A stretch of DNA of 64,000 nucleotides from Sinimarinibacterium flocculans (lineage in GTDB: Bacteria; Pseudomonadota; Gammaproteobacteria; Nevskiales; Nevskiaceae), in NCBI RefSeq assembly GCF_003201205.1, contig NZ_QICN01000001.1, positions 186,001 through 250,000 of the forward strand, read 5' to 3'. The translations under genes were made by a program, and so were the position numbers. Under the pieces are notes generated by a model that saw only the letters and a program-made list of their open reading frames with translations, made no database searches and was not told the origin of the DNA. Below are positions 26,651 to 36,246 of the stretch, piece after piece. Every line of letters starts with the position of its first letter. Position 1 is the stretch's first letter.

Positions 26651-27271
26651 GTGACGGCTCTCGTGCAGCGCTTTCCCGTGGCGGCGCCGCTGGCGGCGCT
26701 GGTGACCTTCGCGATCTTCTTCGTGATGACCGTGCTGATCGCCACCGGCAAGTCGGCTTTCACCGAGGAAGTGCAGGGACGCGTCATCGATTTCGTCCGC
26801 GTCAAGCAGGATGAGGACGTCACGCGGAAGGAGCGCAAGCCGGACCGTCCGCCGCCGCCGGACCGCCCGCCGCCGCAGCCGGAAGTGCCGCAGCAGCAGA
26901 TGACCGCGCAGGCGATCAAGCAGGATTTCTCGATCGGCGCCGTCAGCGCCGACGTGGACGTCGACGTCTCCGCCGGCATGGGCGCCGGCGCGTCCGACGG
27001 TGACTATCTGCCGATCGTGAAGGTGGCGCCCGTCTACCCGCAGCGGGCGCTGTCCCGAAAGATCGAAGGCTGGGTGCTGGTCGAGTTCACGGTGACCGAG
27101 ACCGGCGCCGTCGCCGACGCGCGGGCGATCGAGGCCGAGCCACCCGGCATCTTCGAGGATGCGGCGGTCGAGGCCGCACTGAAATTCCGCTACAAGCCGC
27201 GGGTCATCGACGGCAAGCCGGTGGCTGTCAGCGGCGTGCAAAACCTGATCCGCTTCGAGATGGAGAAATGA
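26651..27271 (+). CDS. tonB: TonB energy-transducing protein
   Basis: A 206-residue TonB2-type protein starting at GTG (26651). A membrane anchor (about 12-35, FAIFFVMTVLIATG) lacks the SHLS-type sequence of E. coli TonB. A proline-rich periplasmic spacer follows (RPPPPDRPPPQPEVPQQQ), then the globular C-terminal domain with the YP motif (VAPVYPQRALSRKIEGWVLV) and RFEMEK at the end. It would contact the TonB box of outer-membrane receptors such as the one at 17224. The operon context and shared PhoB-type promoter tie it to that receptor. It overlaps the TPR gene by 4 bp. Confidence 0.92.
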   Translation: MTALVQRFPVAAPLAALVTFAIFFVMTVLIATGKSAFTEEVQGRVIDFVRVKQDEDVTRKERKPDRPPPPDRPPPQPEVPQQQMTAQAIKQDFSIGAVSADVDVDVSAGMGAGASDGDYLPIVKVAPVYPQRALSRKIEGWVLVEFTVTETGAVADARAIEAEPPGIFEDAAVEAALKFRYKPRVIDGKPVAVSGVQNLIRFEMEK

Positions 27272-28545
27272 TCATGCGCAAGACGATCCTGATGCTGGGA
27301 ATGCTCGCCGCCCTCTCGTCGCCTGCGGTAATGGCCGAGGAGGGCGAGTCTTCCTCCAGTCGCGGCGAGCGCAGCCTCGCGATGCGCGAGACCACCTTCA
27401 AGCAGCTCAACAAGGCACGCGAGCTGTCCGAGCAGGACAATCACGCGGAGGCCATCTCGGTGCTGACGCGCATCGCCGACGACCGTCGGGCGAACGGCTA
27501 CGAGAAGGCACAGGCTTACTACATGCTGGCGTTCTGTCACTACCAGCAGGGCGACAACGCCAAGGCGATCGCGGCCTACGAGCAGGTGCTGACGCAGGAC
27601 GGCGTGCCCGACAGCCTGCGCACCAGCACGCAGTACGCGATCGCCCAGATGTACATGGCCACCGAGAAATGGGGCAAGGCGGTCGCGGTGCTCGAAGACT
27701 GGTTCAAGGCGACCGACGAACCGGGCGCGAACGCCTATGTGCTTCTCGGTCAGGCCTACTTCCAGCTCAGGCAGTACGACAAGGCGCGCCGTCCGATCGA
27801 ACGGGCGATCGTCAACGCGAAGAACAGCGGCGAGCAGGTCAAGGAGAACTGGCTGCTGCTGTTGCGTTCGATCTACTACGAGGCGGGCGACTTCCGCAAC
27901 ATGATGGTCACGCTCAAGGATCTCGCCGGGCTCTATCCGAAGCGAGAGTACTGGCTCCAGCTCGCGGCGGTATACGGCGAACTCGACGATCCGAAGCGCC
28001 AGCTCGCGGTGCTGCTCGCGGCCTACGACCAAGGCTATTTCGAGCGCGGACAGGACTACGTCAACCTCGCCCAGCTGCTACTCGGCAACGACGTGCCCTA
28101 TCGCGCGGCGACGGTGCTGCAGGAAGGCATCGACAAGAAGCTCGTCGAATCCAGCGCGCAGTACCTGAACCTGCTTGCGGACGCCTACGTGCGTGCGAAG
28201 GACTACGCGGCCGCCATCGAAGTCCTGCGCCGTGCGGCCCAGACCACCGGCGACGGCGAATCGGAACTGCGGCTGGCACAGGCGCTGATGGAACAGAACC
28301 AGTGGGGCGAAGCCGCCGCCGCCGCACGCCGCGCGATCGAGAAGGGCGGGCTGCGCCGTCCCGACGTTGCGAACGTCGTGCTCGGGCTCGCGCTCTACGA
28401 GCAGAACCAGTTGCCGGCCGCGGCCGCCGCGTTCAGCAAGGCATCCGAGGACGAGCGTTCGCGCACCGTGGCCGAGCAGTGGAAGCAGTTCATTGCCCGC
28501 GAGCAGGAGCGGATTCGCGCGATCGCGGCCTTCGGCGCGGGGTGA
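27268..28545 (+). CDS. TPR-repeat periplasmic protein of the TonB2-type operon
   Basis: A 425-residue exported protein with a signal peptide (1-24, ending AVMAEE) and TPR-like helical repeats through most of its length (for example YEKAQAYYMLAFCHYQQGDN, AYVLLGQAYFQLRQYDKARR, DAYVRAKDYAAAIEVLRRAA). TPR proteins close TonB2 clusters in Vibrio and Shewanella, where they are thought to scaffold the complex. The ATG at 27268 overlaps the tonB stop; an ATG at 27274 is an alternative. It is the last gene of the operon, followed by a hairpin at 28560-28582. Confidence 0.85.
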   Translation: MIMRKTILMLGMLAALSSPAVMAEEGESSSSRGERSLAMRETTFKQLNKARELSEQDNHAEAISVLTRIADDRRANGYEKAQAYYMLAFCHYQQGDNAKAIAAYEQVLTQDGVPDSLRTSTQYAIAQMYMATEKWGKAVAVLEDWFKATDEPGANAYVLLGQAYFQLRQYDKARRPIERAIVNAKNSGEQVKENWLLLLRSIYYEAGDFRNMMVTLKDLAGLYPKREYWLQLAAVYGELDDPKRQLAVLLAAYDQGYFERGQDYVNLAQLLLGNDVPYRAATVLQEGIDKKLVESSAQYLNLLADAYVRAKDYAAAIEVLRRAAQTTGDGESELRLAQALMEQNQWGEAAAAARRAIEKGGLRRPDVANVVLGLALYEQNQLPAAAAAFSKASEDERSRTVAEQWKQFIAREQERIRAIAAFGAG

Positions 28546-28559
28546 GCGATCGCGTCTTT

Positions 28560-28582
28560 GCGAATGCCCGGTGGGCATTCGC
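28560..28582. repeat. Conserved-core hairpin, copy 1 (3' of TPR gene)
   Basis: A perfect 10-bp inverted repeat GCGAATGCCC (28560-28569) / GGGCATTCGC (28573-28582) around GGT. The same CC-GGT-GG core recurs at 41138-41162 and 52553-52577. The rest of the 271-bp gap to GST holds more GC palindromes, GCCCGGCC / GGCCGGGC (about 28596-28617 and 28692-28714) and a GGGACTGA tandem (28745-28765). Confidence 0.7.
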
Positions 28583-28816
28583 AGCGATCGCGAACGCCCG
28601 GCCATGGATGGCCGGGCCGGGGGGCACTAAGCGGCGATCCGTCGCGCCATGGATGGCGAGCCTGCTGCGTCCCGAAGGAGCCTGCCGCGAACGCCCGGCC
28701 ATGACTGGCCGGGCGAGGCGCTCATCGGCACGGGGTACCCGCTAGGGACTGAGGGACTGAGGGACGGCCGGCCCGACGCATTCACCGTGGTACAGGCACG
28801 CCCGACGCCCGCCTGC

Positions 28817-29422
28817 TCAGCCGGTCGGAGGCGCTGTCTCGATCATCGACGGGCGCTGCGCGAACTGCGCATGCCATTCGCCGAGCGCCACGCCGGTATG
28901 GCGCCACTCGACGTACGGCAGACGAAAGTCGAGGTAGCTCAAGGCAACGGCCGCGGTGATCTCCAGTACGCCGACCTCGTCCCGCGACAGCGCGCCGTTT
29001 TCCAGTTCCAGCAGCTCGATGGCGCGGCGGATCGCCAGTGCCTGGCGATCCAGGAACGGGATGTAGACGATGCTTTCCGGGCGCCTGCGTTCGTAGACCG
29101 TCGCGACCGCAGCGTCGATCACGCCCTCGGCGATGCGCTGCAGGCGCAGCGCCGCCCAGCGGCGACGGCCCCGTGGCAGGGGGGCGAGGCCGCCGTGGCG
29201 CGCCTGCAGGTACTCGAGAATCAGGTTCGAATCCGGCAAGGCCTCGCCGCGGTCCGTCACCAGCGTCGGAATCTTCGACATCGGGTTCGCAGCCAGCAGT
29301 TCCGGCGGCGGATCGAAGGGGTCGGTCATGACCAGCTCGACCGACTCGCCGATGCCCTGCTCCAGCAGCGCGACGCGTACCTTGCGCGAGTAGGGGGATG
29401 TCGGGCTGCAGTAGAGGCGCAT
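28817..29422 (-). CDS. Glutathione S-transferase family protein
   Basis: A 201-residue cytoplasmic GST. The start is the ATG at 29422 (MRLYCSPTSPYSRKVRVALLE). The thioredoxin-like N-domain has YSRKVRVALLEQG, a cis-proline in KIPTLV and the glutathione-binding ALPDSNLILEYL; the all-helical C-domain follows (about 85-201). A tyrosine or serine near residue 9-11 could be catalytic. The electrophilic substrate is unknown. It is divergent from the sulfotransferase gene with an 84-bp gap, and convergent with the TonB operon. Confidence 0.88.
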   Translation of the reverse strand: MRLYCSPTSPYSRKVRVALLEQGIGESVELVMTDPFDPPPELLAANPMSKIPTLVTDRGEALPDSNLILEYLQARHGGLAPLPRGRRRWAALRLQRIAEGVIDAAVATVYERRRPESIVYIPFLDRQALAIRRAIELLELENGALSRDEVGVLEITAAVALSYLDFRLPYVEWRHTGVALGEWHAQFAQRPSMIETAPPTG

Positions 29423-29506
29423 GCGATGACTCGTGGGGGCGGGGGGGCTGGATGCGATATCGTAGCGGCCCTTTGATGTCGCGCGCCGAGGAGTTTTCCG
29501 CCGGTC

Positions 29507-30394
29507 ATGAATGTCCTCGTCGTTGGCAAGGCCAAGACCGGCACGACGGTCATCTCCAAGGCCATCCATCAGGCGCTCCCCGGAGCCCGCTATCACCTCG
29601 AGCCGAAGGCGGCAAGCTATTTCGAGGAGCACGGCGGGGGAGGTGGGTCGGACATCGTCAAGATCATCTTCGAGCATTGGGGCGGCCGGCCCGCGGATCG
29701 TGACGCGCTCGTCGACAATCGCCTGGCGATGCGTTTCGACCGCAGGGTGTTCATCGTCCGCGACCCTCGCGATGAAGCGATCAGCCGCTTGCTCTACCTG
29801 GCATATCCATGGATGGCCAAGCACGGCGCAGGCCGCGATCAACGCCAGACCCTGCGCGAATGGATCGGCCTGTTGCAGTGCAAGGAGCGCGACCCGCAGT
29901 CGGTGGGCGGACTGGAGCTGTTCGCATGGGCGCGCGAGCGGCTGGGGACCGACGTGCTCGCCTCAACCGCGCAAAGCGCTGCGCGTTACGCGGCGTTTCT
30001 CGCCAGAGCCCCGGCGAGCAGCTTCCTCATCCGTTACGAGGACTTCGTCGAGGGCAGAATCGCGGCGCTGAACGAGTATCTCGGGCTGCAGCTGGAGCCA
30101 CAGACGGTCCCGCTCGGTGATCTGGCCCGTACGCGGCGCTCCGCAACGAGCGGCAACTGGAAGTCGTTCTTCGCGGCATCCGAAATGTCGACGCTGCAGT
30201 CGCTGTTCGGTGAGGCGTGCGAGGCCCAAGGCTATGAGGACTGGGCGCCACAGTCGGTAGCGGCGCTCGACAGCCGGCATTTCTCCGGCTATGTCGCGCG
30301 CCTGGTCGAATCGGGCACGCCGACGCGCCTGCAGAGGCTCAGGGCCGTGCTGAGTGGTCTGCTGCAGCGGGTGCATGGATGGCCCGCGGGCTGA
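29507..30394 (+). CDS. Sulfotransferase-family protein
   Basis: A 295-residue predicted PAPS-dependent sulfotransferase. The 5'-phosphosulfate-binding loop VGKAKTGTT (about residues 6-14) and the 3'-phosphate-binding segment VFIVRDPRDEAISRLLYL (about 81-98) are both visible, and a later SGNWKSFF resembles the conserved GxWK-type region. No membrane segment or signal peptide is seen, so it should act in the cytoplasm on a cell-envelope or small-molecule acceptor. No glycosyltransferase or sulfate-activation genes are nearby, so the acceptor cannot be guessed. It lies alone between gst and trxB. Confidence 0.78.
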   Translation: MNVLVVGKAKTGTTVISKAIHQALPGARYHLEPKAASYFEEHGGGGGSDIVKIIFEHWGGRPADRDALVDNRLAMRFDRRVFIVRDPRDEAISRLLYLAYPWMAKHGAGRDQRQTLREWIGLLQCKERDPQSVGGLELFAWARERLGTDVLASTAQSAARYAAFLARAPASSFLIRYEDFVEGRIAALNEYLGLQLEPQTVPLGDLARTRRSATSGNWKSFFAASEMSTLQSLFGEACEAQGYEDWAPQSVAALDSRHFSGYVARLVESGTPTRLQRLRAVLSGLLQRVHGWPAG

Positions 30395-30451
30395 GGTGGC
30401 CGAAGGGCGACCCGTGCGCGGCCTGCGGTCGCCAGCCCGCGCTTGCGCGCC

Positions 30452-31456
<1,005 letters not shown>

Positions 31457-31539
31457 CTACGGACGACGCGGCGATAGGTCAAAGCAACTCGATTCATGCT
31501 GCCGATAGCGCGGCACAATGAAGCCCGAAGGACAGCGGA

Positions 31540-31572
31540 CGTCACAAATCGGTCATCTATTGTTCATATGCT
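31540..31572 (+). promoter_or_regulatory. PhoB box and -10 of phoB (autoregulation)
   Basis: CGTCAC (31540) and GGTCAT (31551) are 11 bp apart. After exactly 10 bp comes TATGCT (31567-31572). A third weaker repeat GTTCAT (31562) overlaps the -10. This matches positive autoregulation known for phoBR in other bacteria. Confidence 0.8.
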
Positions 31573-31600
31573 TGGCCTGTTTTCTAATGAGATCATGCTG

Positions 31601-32293
31601 ATGCAGGGCAAGCTGATACTGGTGGTCGAGGACGAGGCACCGATTCGCGAACTGCTCCGTTTCGCGCTCGCGCGCGCCGAGTTCCGCGTCGTCGAGGCCG
31701 AATCCGCACAGGACGCGCGCCTGCGCATCGCCGACCAGCGTCCGGACCTGATCCTGATGGACTGGATGATGCCCGGCGTGTCCGGCATCGAGCTCACGCG
31801 CGAACTCAAGTCGCAGGCCACCACGCGAGACATCCCGGTGATCATGGTGACGGCGCGGGCCGAGGAAGAAGACGCCATCCGCGGGCTCAACGTCGGCTGC
31901 GACGACTACGTGTCGAAGCCGTTCTCGTATCCGGAACTGATCGCGCGCATCAACGCGGTGCTGCGGCGTGCCGTGCCCGGCGGGGAGGAGGAGCGCGTCG
32001 CAGTCAACGGCCTCGTGGTCGACGCCGCCAGCCAGCGTGTCACCGCCAAGGGCGAACCGGTGAAGCTCGGACCGACCGAATACCGCCTGCTGCACTTCTT
32101 CGTCAGCCACCCCGAGCGCGTCTATTCGCGTGAGCAGGTGCTCGATCGCGTATGGGGGCAGAACGTCTACGTCGAGGAGCGCACGGTGGACGTGCATATC
32201 CGACGATTGCGCAAGGCGCTCGAGCCTTTCGGCTACGATGCGATGATTCAGACCGTGCGTGGATCGGGTTATCGCTTCTCGGAAAAATACTGA
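31601..32293 (+). CDS. phoB: Phosphate regulon response regulator PhoB
   Basis: A 230-residue OmpR-class regulator. The receiver domain has the acidic pocket VVEDEAP, the phosphoacceptor D54 in [10 protein letters not shown] and the lysine in [11 protein letters not shown]. The winged-helix DNA-binding domain (about 130-228) has [20 protein letters not shown] and [16 protein letters not shown]. Starting at 31601 gives D54 in the same position as E. coli PhoB and leaves a GAG ribosome binding site 9 nt upstream; ATG at 31595 is possible. It should activate the five PhoB-type promoters in this window. phoR follows after 7 bp. Confidence 0.96.
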   Translation: MQGKLILVVEDEAPIRELLRFALARAEFRVVEAESAQDARLRIADQRPDLILMDWMMPGVSGIELTRELKSQATTRDIPVIMVTARAEEEDAIRGLNVGCDDYVSKPFSYPELIARINAVLRRAVPGGEEERVAVNGLVVDAASQRVTAKGEPVKLGPTEYRLLHFFVSHPERVYSREQVLDRVWGQNVYVEERTVDVHIRRLRKALEPFGYDAMIQTVRGSGYRFSEKY

Positions 32294-32300
32294 GCCCGCC

Positions 32301-33713
32301 ATGGCCGGCGCGTCGGACGTGCAGCAGACGAACGACAGCGCCGGCACGGCGTCCGGCGGTGATGCACCGCTGGCGAGCCAGGCGCGCCTGTGGCAGCGCG
32401 AGCTGCTGCGCCTGATCCTGCTGCTCCTGCTCGGCGGCCTGGCCGGTTGGCTGTTCGAGCATCCCGCCGCCGGCGTCGCGATTGCCGCGTTGTTCGTGCT
32501 GTTGCTGCAGGCACGCAACCTGATCCGCCTGCGCCTGTGGCTGCAGATGCCCAAGCGACTCGAACTGCCGGAGCCGGGTGGCTTGTGGGGCGAGGTGTTC
32601 GACGGCCTCATCGAACTGCAGCGCAAGAACCGCAAGAAGAAGAAGAAGCTCGCGGCGATGCTGTCCGAGTTCCAGGCCTCGACCGCAGCGCTGCCGGACG
32701 GCGCCGTGGTGCTGGGCGAGCGCGGCGAGATCGCGTGGTTCAACAGCGCCGCCCAGCGCCTGCTCGGCCTGCGCGTACCGCAGGACATCGGCATCCGCGT
32801 GCCGAACCTGATTCGCCACCCGGACTTCGCGCAGTACTTCGACGGCGGCGAGTTCGACCGCGAGGCCGAGCTGCCGTCGCCGATCAATCCGGCGAAGACG
32901 CTGTCGCTGCGGGTCGTGCCCTACGGCCGCAACCAGCGTCTGCTGATCGTCCGCGACGTGTCGGAGCGGCTGATGCTCGACGCCGCCCGGCGCGACTTCG
33001 TCGCCAACGCCTCCCACGAGTTGCGTACGCCGTTGACCGTGCTGCGCGGCTATCTGGACCTGATGGAGATGGAGTCCCAGGGCAACGGCGTGCTGGCGCC
33101 GTGGCACGCGCCGGTGGTCGAGATGCGCAGCCAGGCGATGCGCATGGAAAACCTGATCAACGACATGCTCAAGCTCGCGCGGCTGGAGTCTGGGCGCGCG
33201 CAGATGCGCGAGGAACGCCTCGATGCCCCGGCGATGATCCAGCGGGCGGTCGAGGATGCGCGGGCACTGTCGCGCGGCCAGCACCGTTTCGAGCTGGCGG
33301 TCGAGCCCGGACTGGGGCTGTCGGGCGGGGAAACCCAGCTGCAGAGCATCTTCGTCAACCTGATCAGCAACGCGGTGCGCTATACCCCGCCCGGCGGCGC
33401 CATCCGCGTGCGCTGGCAGCAGACCGCGGAGGGGGTGCGTTTCTCGGTGGCGGATACCGGCATCGGCATCGCCCAGAAGGACATTCCGCGCCTGACCGAG
33501 CGCTTCTACCGGGTGGACGTCGGGCGCTCGCAGGCCAGCGGCGGCACCGGGCTGGGCCTGTCCATCGTCAAGCACGCCCTGGAAGCCTTCGACGGCCGCC
33601 TCGAGATCGAGAGCGAGATCGGGGTCGGCAGCACCTTCACCGGCGTGTTTCCGCCGCACCGCCTGCTGCGACTGCCCGCGCCGGAACCGGCCGAAACCCC
33701 GCTACGACGCTGA
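32301..33713 (+). CDS. phoR: Phosphate regulon sensor histidine kinase PhoR
   Basis: A 470-residue membrane kinase. Two hydrophobic segments lie near the N-terminus (about 36-51 and 56-70), with a lysine-rich linker (RKNRKKKKKLA). A PAS domain follows (about 120-220), then HisKA with the phosphorylated H239 in VANASHELRTPLTV, and HATPase motifs (NLISNAVRYTPPGG, VADTGIGIAQKDIPRLTERF, GGTGLGLSIVKHAL). PhoR has no large periplasmic domain; it reads phosphate status through the PstSCAB-PhoU complex encoded just downstream. The start at 32301 follows the phoB stop directly; upstream in-frame ATGs lie inside phoB. Confidence 0.95.
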   Translation: MAGASDVQQTNDSAGTASGGDAPLASQARLWQRELLRLILLLLLGGLAGWLFEHPAAGVAIAALFVLLLQARNLIRLRLWLQMPKRLELPEPGGLWGEVFDGLIELQRKNRKKKKKLAAMLSEFQASTAALPDGAVVLGERGEIAWFNSAAQRLLGLRVPQDIGIRVPNLIRHPDFAQYFDGGEFDREAELPSPINPAKTLSLRVVPYGRNQRLLIVRDVSERLMLDAARRDFVANASHELRTPLTVLRGYLDLMEMESQGNGVLAPWHAPVVEMRSQAMRMENLINDMLKLARLESGRAQMREERLDAPAMIQRAVEDARALSRGQHRFELAVEPGLGLSGGETQLQSIFVNLISNAVRYTPPGGAIRVRWQQTAEGVRFSVADTGIGIAQKDIPRLTERFYRVDVGRSQASGGTGLGLSIVKHALEAFDGRLEIESEIGVGSTFTGVFPPHRLLRLPAPEPAETPLRR

Positions 33714-33733
33714 GTTTCCCGGGACTTTTCGCC

Positions 33734-33766
33734 TGTCATCAAACCGTCACGAAAGTTTCATACTGT
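33734..33766 (+). promoter_or_regulatory. PhoB box and -10 of pstS
   Basis: TGTCAT (33734) and CGTCAC (33745) are 11 bp apart. After exactly 10 bp comes TACTGT (33761-33766). A third repeat TTTCAT (33756) overlaps the -10. The repeat and -10 positions match the phoB promoter base for base in spacing. Confidence 0.85.
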
Positions 33767-33821
33767 GCTCGGGTGTCGCGGCGACACTTCGCCGCCGAAA
33801 CCACCCAGACCGAGGACGCAC

Positions 33822-34904
33822 ATGAAACGATTGATCGCTGCCCCCGTCGTCGCGGCGCTGATGCTGGCGCTGGCCGCTTGCGGCAAGAAGGACGAAGCGC
33901 CGACCGCGCCGGCCAGCACGACGAGCGCCGCGGCACCTGCCGCCGAGACCGCACCGGTGGCGAGTGCGCCGGCCGAGAAGACGGCGGACGAGGGTTCGAC
34001 GACGGTCGACCCGGACCTGCCGGGCTATGAGCCCGTCTCCGGCGTCTCCGGGAACTTCTCCAGCGTGGGCTCGGATACGCTGAACAACCTGATGACGCTG
34101 TGGGCCGAGGCGTACCAGAAGTTCTATCCGAACGTGAACATCCAGATCCAGGGCGCGGGCTCGTCGACGGCGCCGCCGGCGCTGACCGAGGGCACCGCCA
34201 ACTTCGGCCCGATGTCGCGGCCGATGAAGGATCAGGAGATCCAGGCGTTCGAACAGAAGTACGGCTACAAGCCGACCGCCGTCGGCGTCGCCATCGACGC
34301 CCTCGCGGTCTACGTCAACAAGGACAACCCGATCGAGGGCCTGTCGATTCCGCAGGTCGATGCCATCTTCTCGGCCACGCGCAAGTGCGGCGGCGCGCAG
34401 GATCTGACCCGCTGGGGCGACGTCGGCCTGACCGGCGACTGGGCGTCCAAGCCGTTCCAGATGTATGGCCGCAACTCGGTGTCCGGCACCTACGGCTACT
34501 TCAAGGAAAACGCGCTGTGCAAGGGTGATTTCAAGTCGACGGTCAACGAGCAGCCGGGTTCGGCCTCGGTGGTGCAGTCGATTTCGACCAGCCTCGCCGC
34601 GATCGGCTACTCCGGGCTCGGCTACAAGACCTCGGGCGTTCGCGCACTGCCGCTGTCGCGCGCCGACGGCGAGCCGTATGTCGAGGCCAGCGACGAGAAC
34701 GCGGTCACCGGTGCCTATCCGCTGTCGCGCGTGCTGTTCGTCTACGTGAACAAGGCCCCGAACAAGCCGCTGTCGCCGATGGAAACCGAGTTCTTCCGCA
34801 TGGTGCTGTCGCGCCAGGGCCAGGAAGTGGTGCAGAAGGACGGCTACACGCCGCTGCCGGAGAAGCTCGCGGCGCGTTTCCGCTCCGAGCTGGGCATCGA
34901 ATAA
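33822..34904 (+). CDS. pstS: Phosphate ABC transporter substrate-binding lipoprotein PstS
   Basis: A 360-residue periplasmic phosphate-binding protein. The start at 33822 has GAGGA upstream and gives a lipoprotein signal ([20 protein letters not shown], Cys20). A Thr/Ala/Pro-rich spacer follows, then the binding domain with [42 protein letters not shown] and [14 protein letters not shown], which supply the phosphate-binding serines and threonines. The domain is of the PstS type found in Pseudomonas-like bacteria. It is the first gene of the PhoB-driven pst transcript; the porin gene follows after 108 bp containing two hairpins. Confidence 0.95.
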   Translation: MKRLIAAPVVAALMLALAACGKKDEAPTAPASTTSAAAPAAETAPVASAPAEKTADEGSTTVDPDLPGYEPVSGVSGNFSSVGSDTLNNLMTLWAEAYQKFYPNVNIQIQGAGSSTAPPALTEGTANFGPMSRPMKDQEIQAFEQKYGYKPTAVGVAIDALAVYVNKDNPIEGLSIPQVDAIFSATRKCGGAQDLTRWGDVGLTGDWASKPFQMYGRNSVSGTYGYFKENALCKGDFKSTVNEQPGSASVVQSISTSLAAIGYSGLGYKTSGVRALPLSRADGEPYVEASDENAVTGAYPLSRVLFVYVNKAPNKPLSPMETEFFRMVLSRQGQEVVQKDGYTPLPEKLAARFRSELGIE

Positions 34905-34918
34905 GTCTTTCCCGGACC

Positions 34919-34997
34919 GGCGGTGCGGTGGCCCGCAGGGTGCCGCACCGCCATCACACCAAACCGATACGATAGGCCCGCACCGTTCTGGTGCGGG
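34919..34997 (+). other. Two hairpins between pstS and the phosphate porin gene
   Basis: A 10-bp perfect stem GGCGGTGCGG (34919-34928) / CCGCACCGCC (34943-34952), then an 8-bp stem CCCGCACC (34977-34984) / GGTGCGGG (34990-34997). Neither has a T tract and no PhoB box is present, so these are more likely mRNA-stabilising or attenuating structures inside one transcript than a true terminator. Confidence 0.5.
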
Positions 34998-35012
34998 TGC
35001 AGGGGAGTGCGC

Positions 35013-36188
35013 ATGAACAACAAACTTCATCGGATGAGCATCGTCGTCGCAGGTGCGGCACTGATCGGTCTCGTCGCGGTGCCGGCGCAGGCCGAAACCG
35101 TCGAGACCCGCGGTGGCATCCGCATCACCTCGGACGACGGCCGGTTCAAGGCCCAGCTCGGCGGCCGCATCCACCTGGACAGCAATGTCTGGGTCGACGA
35201 CGACGAGTTCGGCGATCTGGAAACCGGTGTCTTCTTCCGCCGCGGTCGCATCACGCTCGAAGGCGAGGCCTACGGCTGGCGCTACAAGTTCGAGAACGAC
35301 TTTGCCGGACAGAGCGGCGACAACGGTTCGGGCATTCGCGAGATGTGGATCGGCACGACCCTGGCCGGCGTCAAGCTGCGTCTCGGTCAGGCCAAGCCCT
35401 ACCGCGGCATCGAGGAGCTGACCAGCTCCAACGACCTGCTGTTCATGGAGCGTCCTTTCGCCAGCGGCTCGGGCATCTACCGCCAGTACCAGACCGGCGT
35501 GTTCGCCGACGCCGCCGGCAGCAACTACGGCTGGGGCGCGGCGGTTTACAACCTGCGCAACGGTGCTGACAGCGACGACGACACCGACGGCGTCGGCGCG
35601 ACCGTTCGCGGCTACTACCTGCCGATAATGGACGACGACGTACTGCTGCACGTCGGCGGCATCGCCAGCCTCGACAATCCGGCGAACGGCAAGACGGTGG
35701 GCGCCTCGGTGCGCTTCGCCGGCCGTCGCGGTCCGTCCCAGGGGCTCGGCAGCACCACAGAAGATCAGCAGAGCTTCGGCGTCGAACTGGCCGGCCGGGT
35801 CGGCTCGCTGTCGCTGCAGAGCGAGTACCACTTTGTCACACTCGCGCAACCTTCCGGAGACGATACTGACCTTTCGGCCAGCTACGTCCAGGTGTCATGG
35901 CTGCTCAACGGGGAGGTCAAGCCCTACGACGTCGGCAAGGGTGCGTTCAAGTCGCCGAAGCCGGCGGGTGGCCGGGGAGCCTGGGAGCTGAAGCTGCGCT
36001 ACGACCTGATCGACGTCTCCGGCCGCGATCCGGAGATCGACGTGAGCCAGCTCGCCGCCGGTGCGAACTGGTACATCAATCCGAACGTGCGCTTCATGCT
36101 CGAGTACATCCAGGGCGAAAGCGACCTGAGCGATGGCACGGGAGTCGACGGCAGCCTGATCGCCGCCCGCGCGCAGCTCAGTTTCTGA
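35013..36188 (+). CDS. OprP/OprO-type phosphate-selective porin
   Basis: A 391-residue outer-membrane porin. The signal peptide (1-30, ending VPAQAET) is followed by the Porin_O_P pattern: GRFKAQLGGRIHLDSNVW, FFRRGRITLEGEAYGWRYKFENDF, VKLRLGQAKPYRGIEELTSSND, and a C-terminal strand ending AARAQLSF with terminal phenylalanine. Homologues form trimeric anion-selective channels for phosphate or polyphosphate. Start at 35013 follows an AGGGGAG ribosome binding site. Position inside the pst operon supports a phosphate role. A 28-bp perfect palindrome separates it from pstC. Confidence 0.88.
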   Translation: MNNKLHRMSIVVAGAALIGLVAVPAQAETVETRGGIRITSDDGRFKAQLGGRIHLDSNVWVDDDEFGDLETGVFFRRGRITLEGEAYGWRYKFENDFAGQSGDNGSGIREMWIGTTLAGVKLRLGQAKPYRGIEELTSSNDLLFMERPFASGSGIYRQYQTGVFADAAGSNYGWGAAVYNLRNGADSDDDTDGVGATVRGYYLPIMDDDVLLHVGGIASLDNPANGKTVGASVRFAGRRGPSQGLGSTTEDQQSFGVELAGRVGSLSLQSEYHFVTLAQPSGDDTDLSASYVQVSWLLNGEVKPYDVGKGAFKSPKPAGGRGAWELKLRYDLIDVSGRDPEIDVSQLAAGANWYINPNVRFMLEYIQGESDLSDGTGVDGSLIAARAQLSF

Positions 36189-36193
36189 TCACA

Positions 36194-36221
36194 CCCGGGC
36201 GCCGCCGCGGCGGCGCCCGGG
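36194..36221 (+). other. Perfect 28-bp palindrome between porin gene and pstC
   Basis: Arms CCCGGGCGCCGCCG (36194-36207) and CGGCGGCGCCCGGG (36208-36221) are exact inverted repeats without a loop. No T tract follows, so partial termination or 3'-end protection of the pstS-porin message is the likely effect. Confidence 0.6.
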
Positions 36222-36246
36222 CTTCAAGTCACCGCGATCCGCAGCC

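Noticed and set aside
28745-28765. GGGACTGA tandem as a possible phase-variable repeat
   Set aside because: Only two and a half units, outside any gene or promoter; too short to call.
34905-35012. A sixth PhoB box before the phosphate porin gene
   Set aside because: No TGTCAT-like repeats at 11-bp spacing are present; only hairpins, so co-transcription with pstS is more likely.
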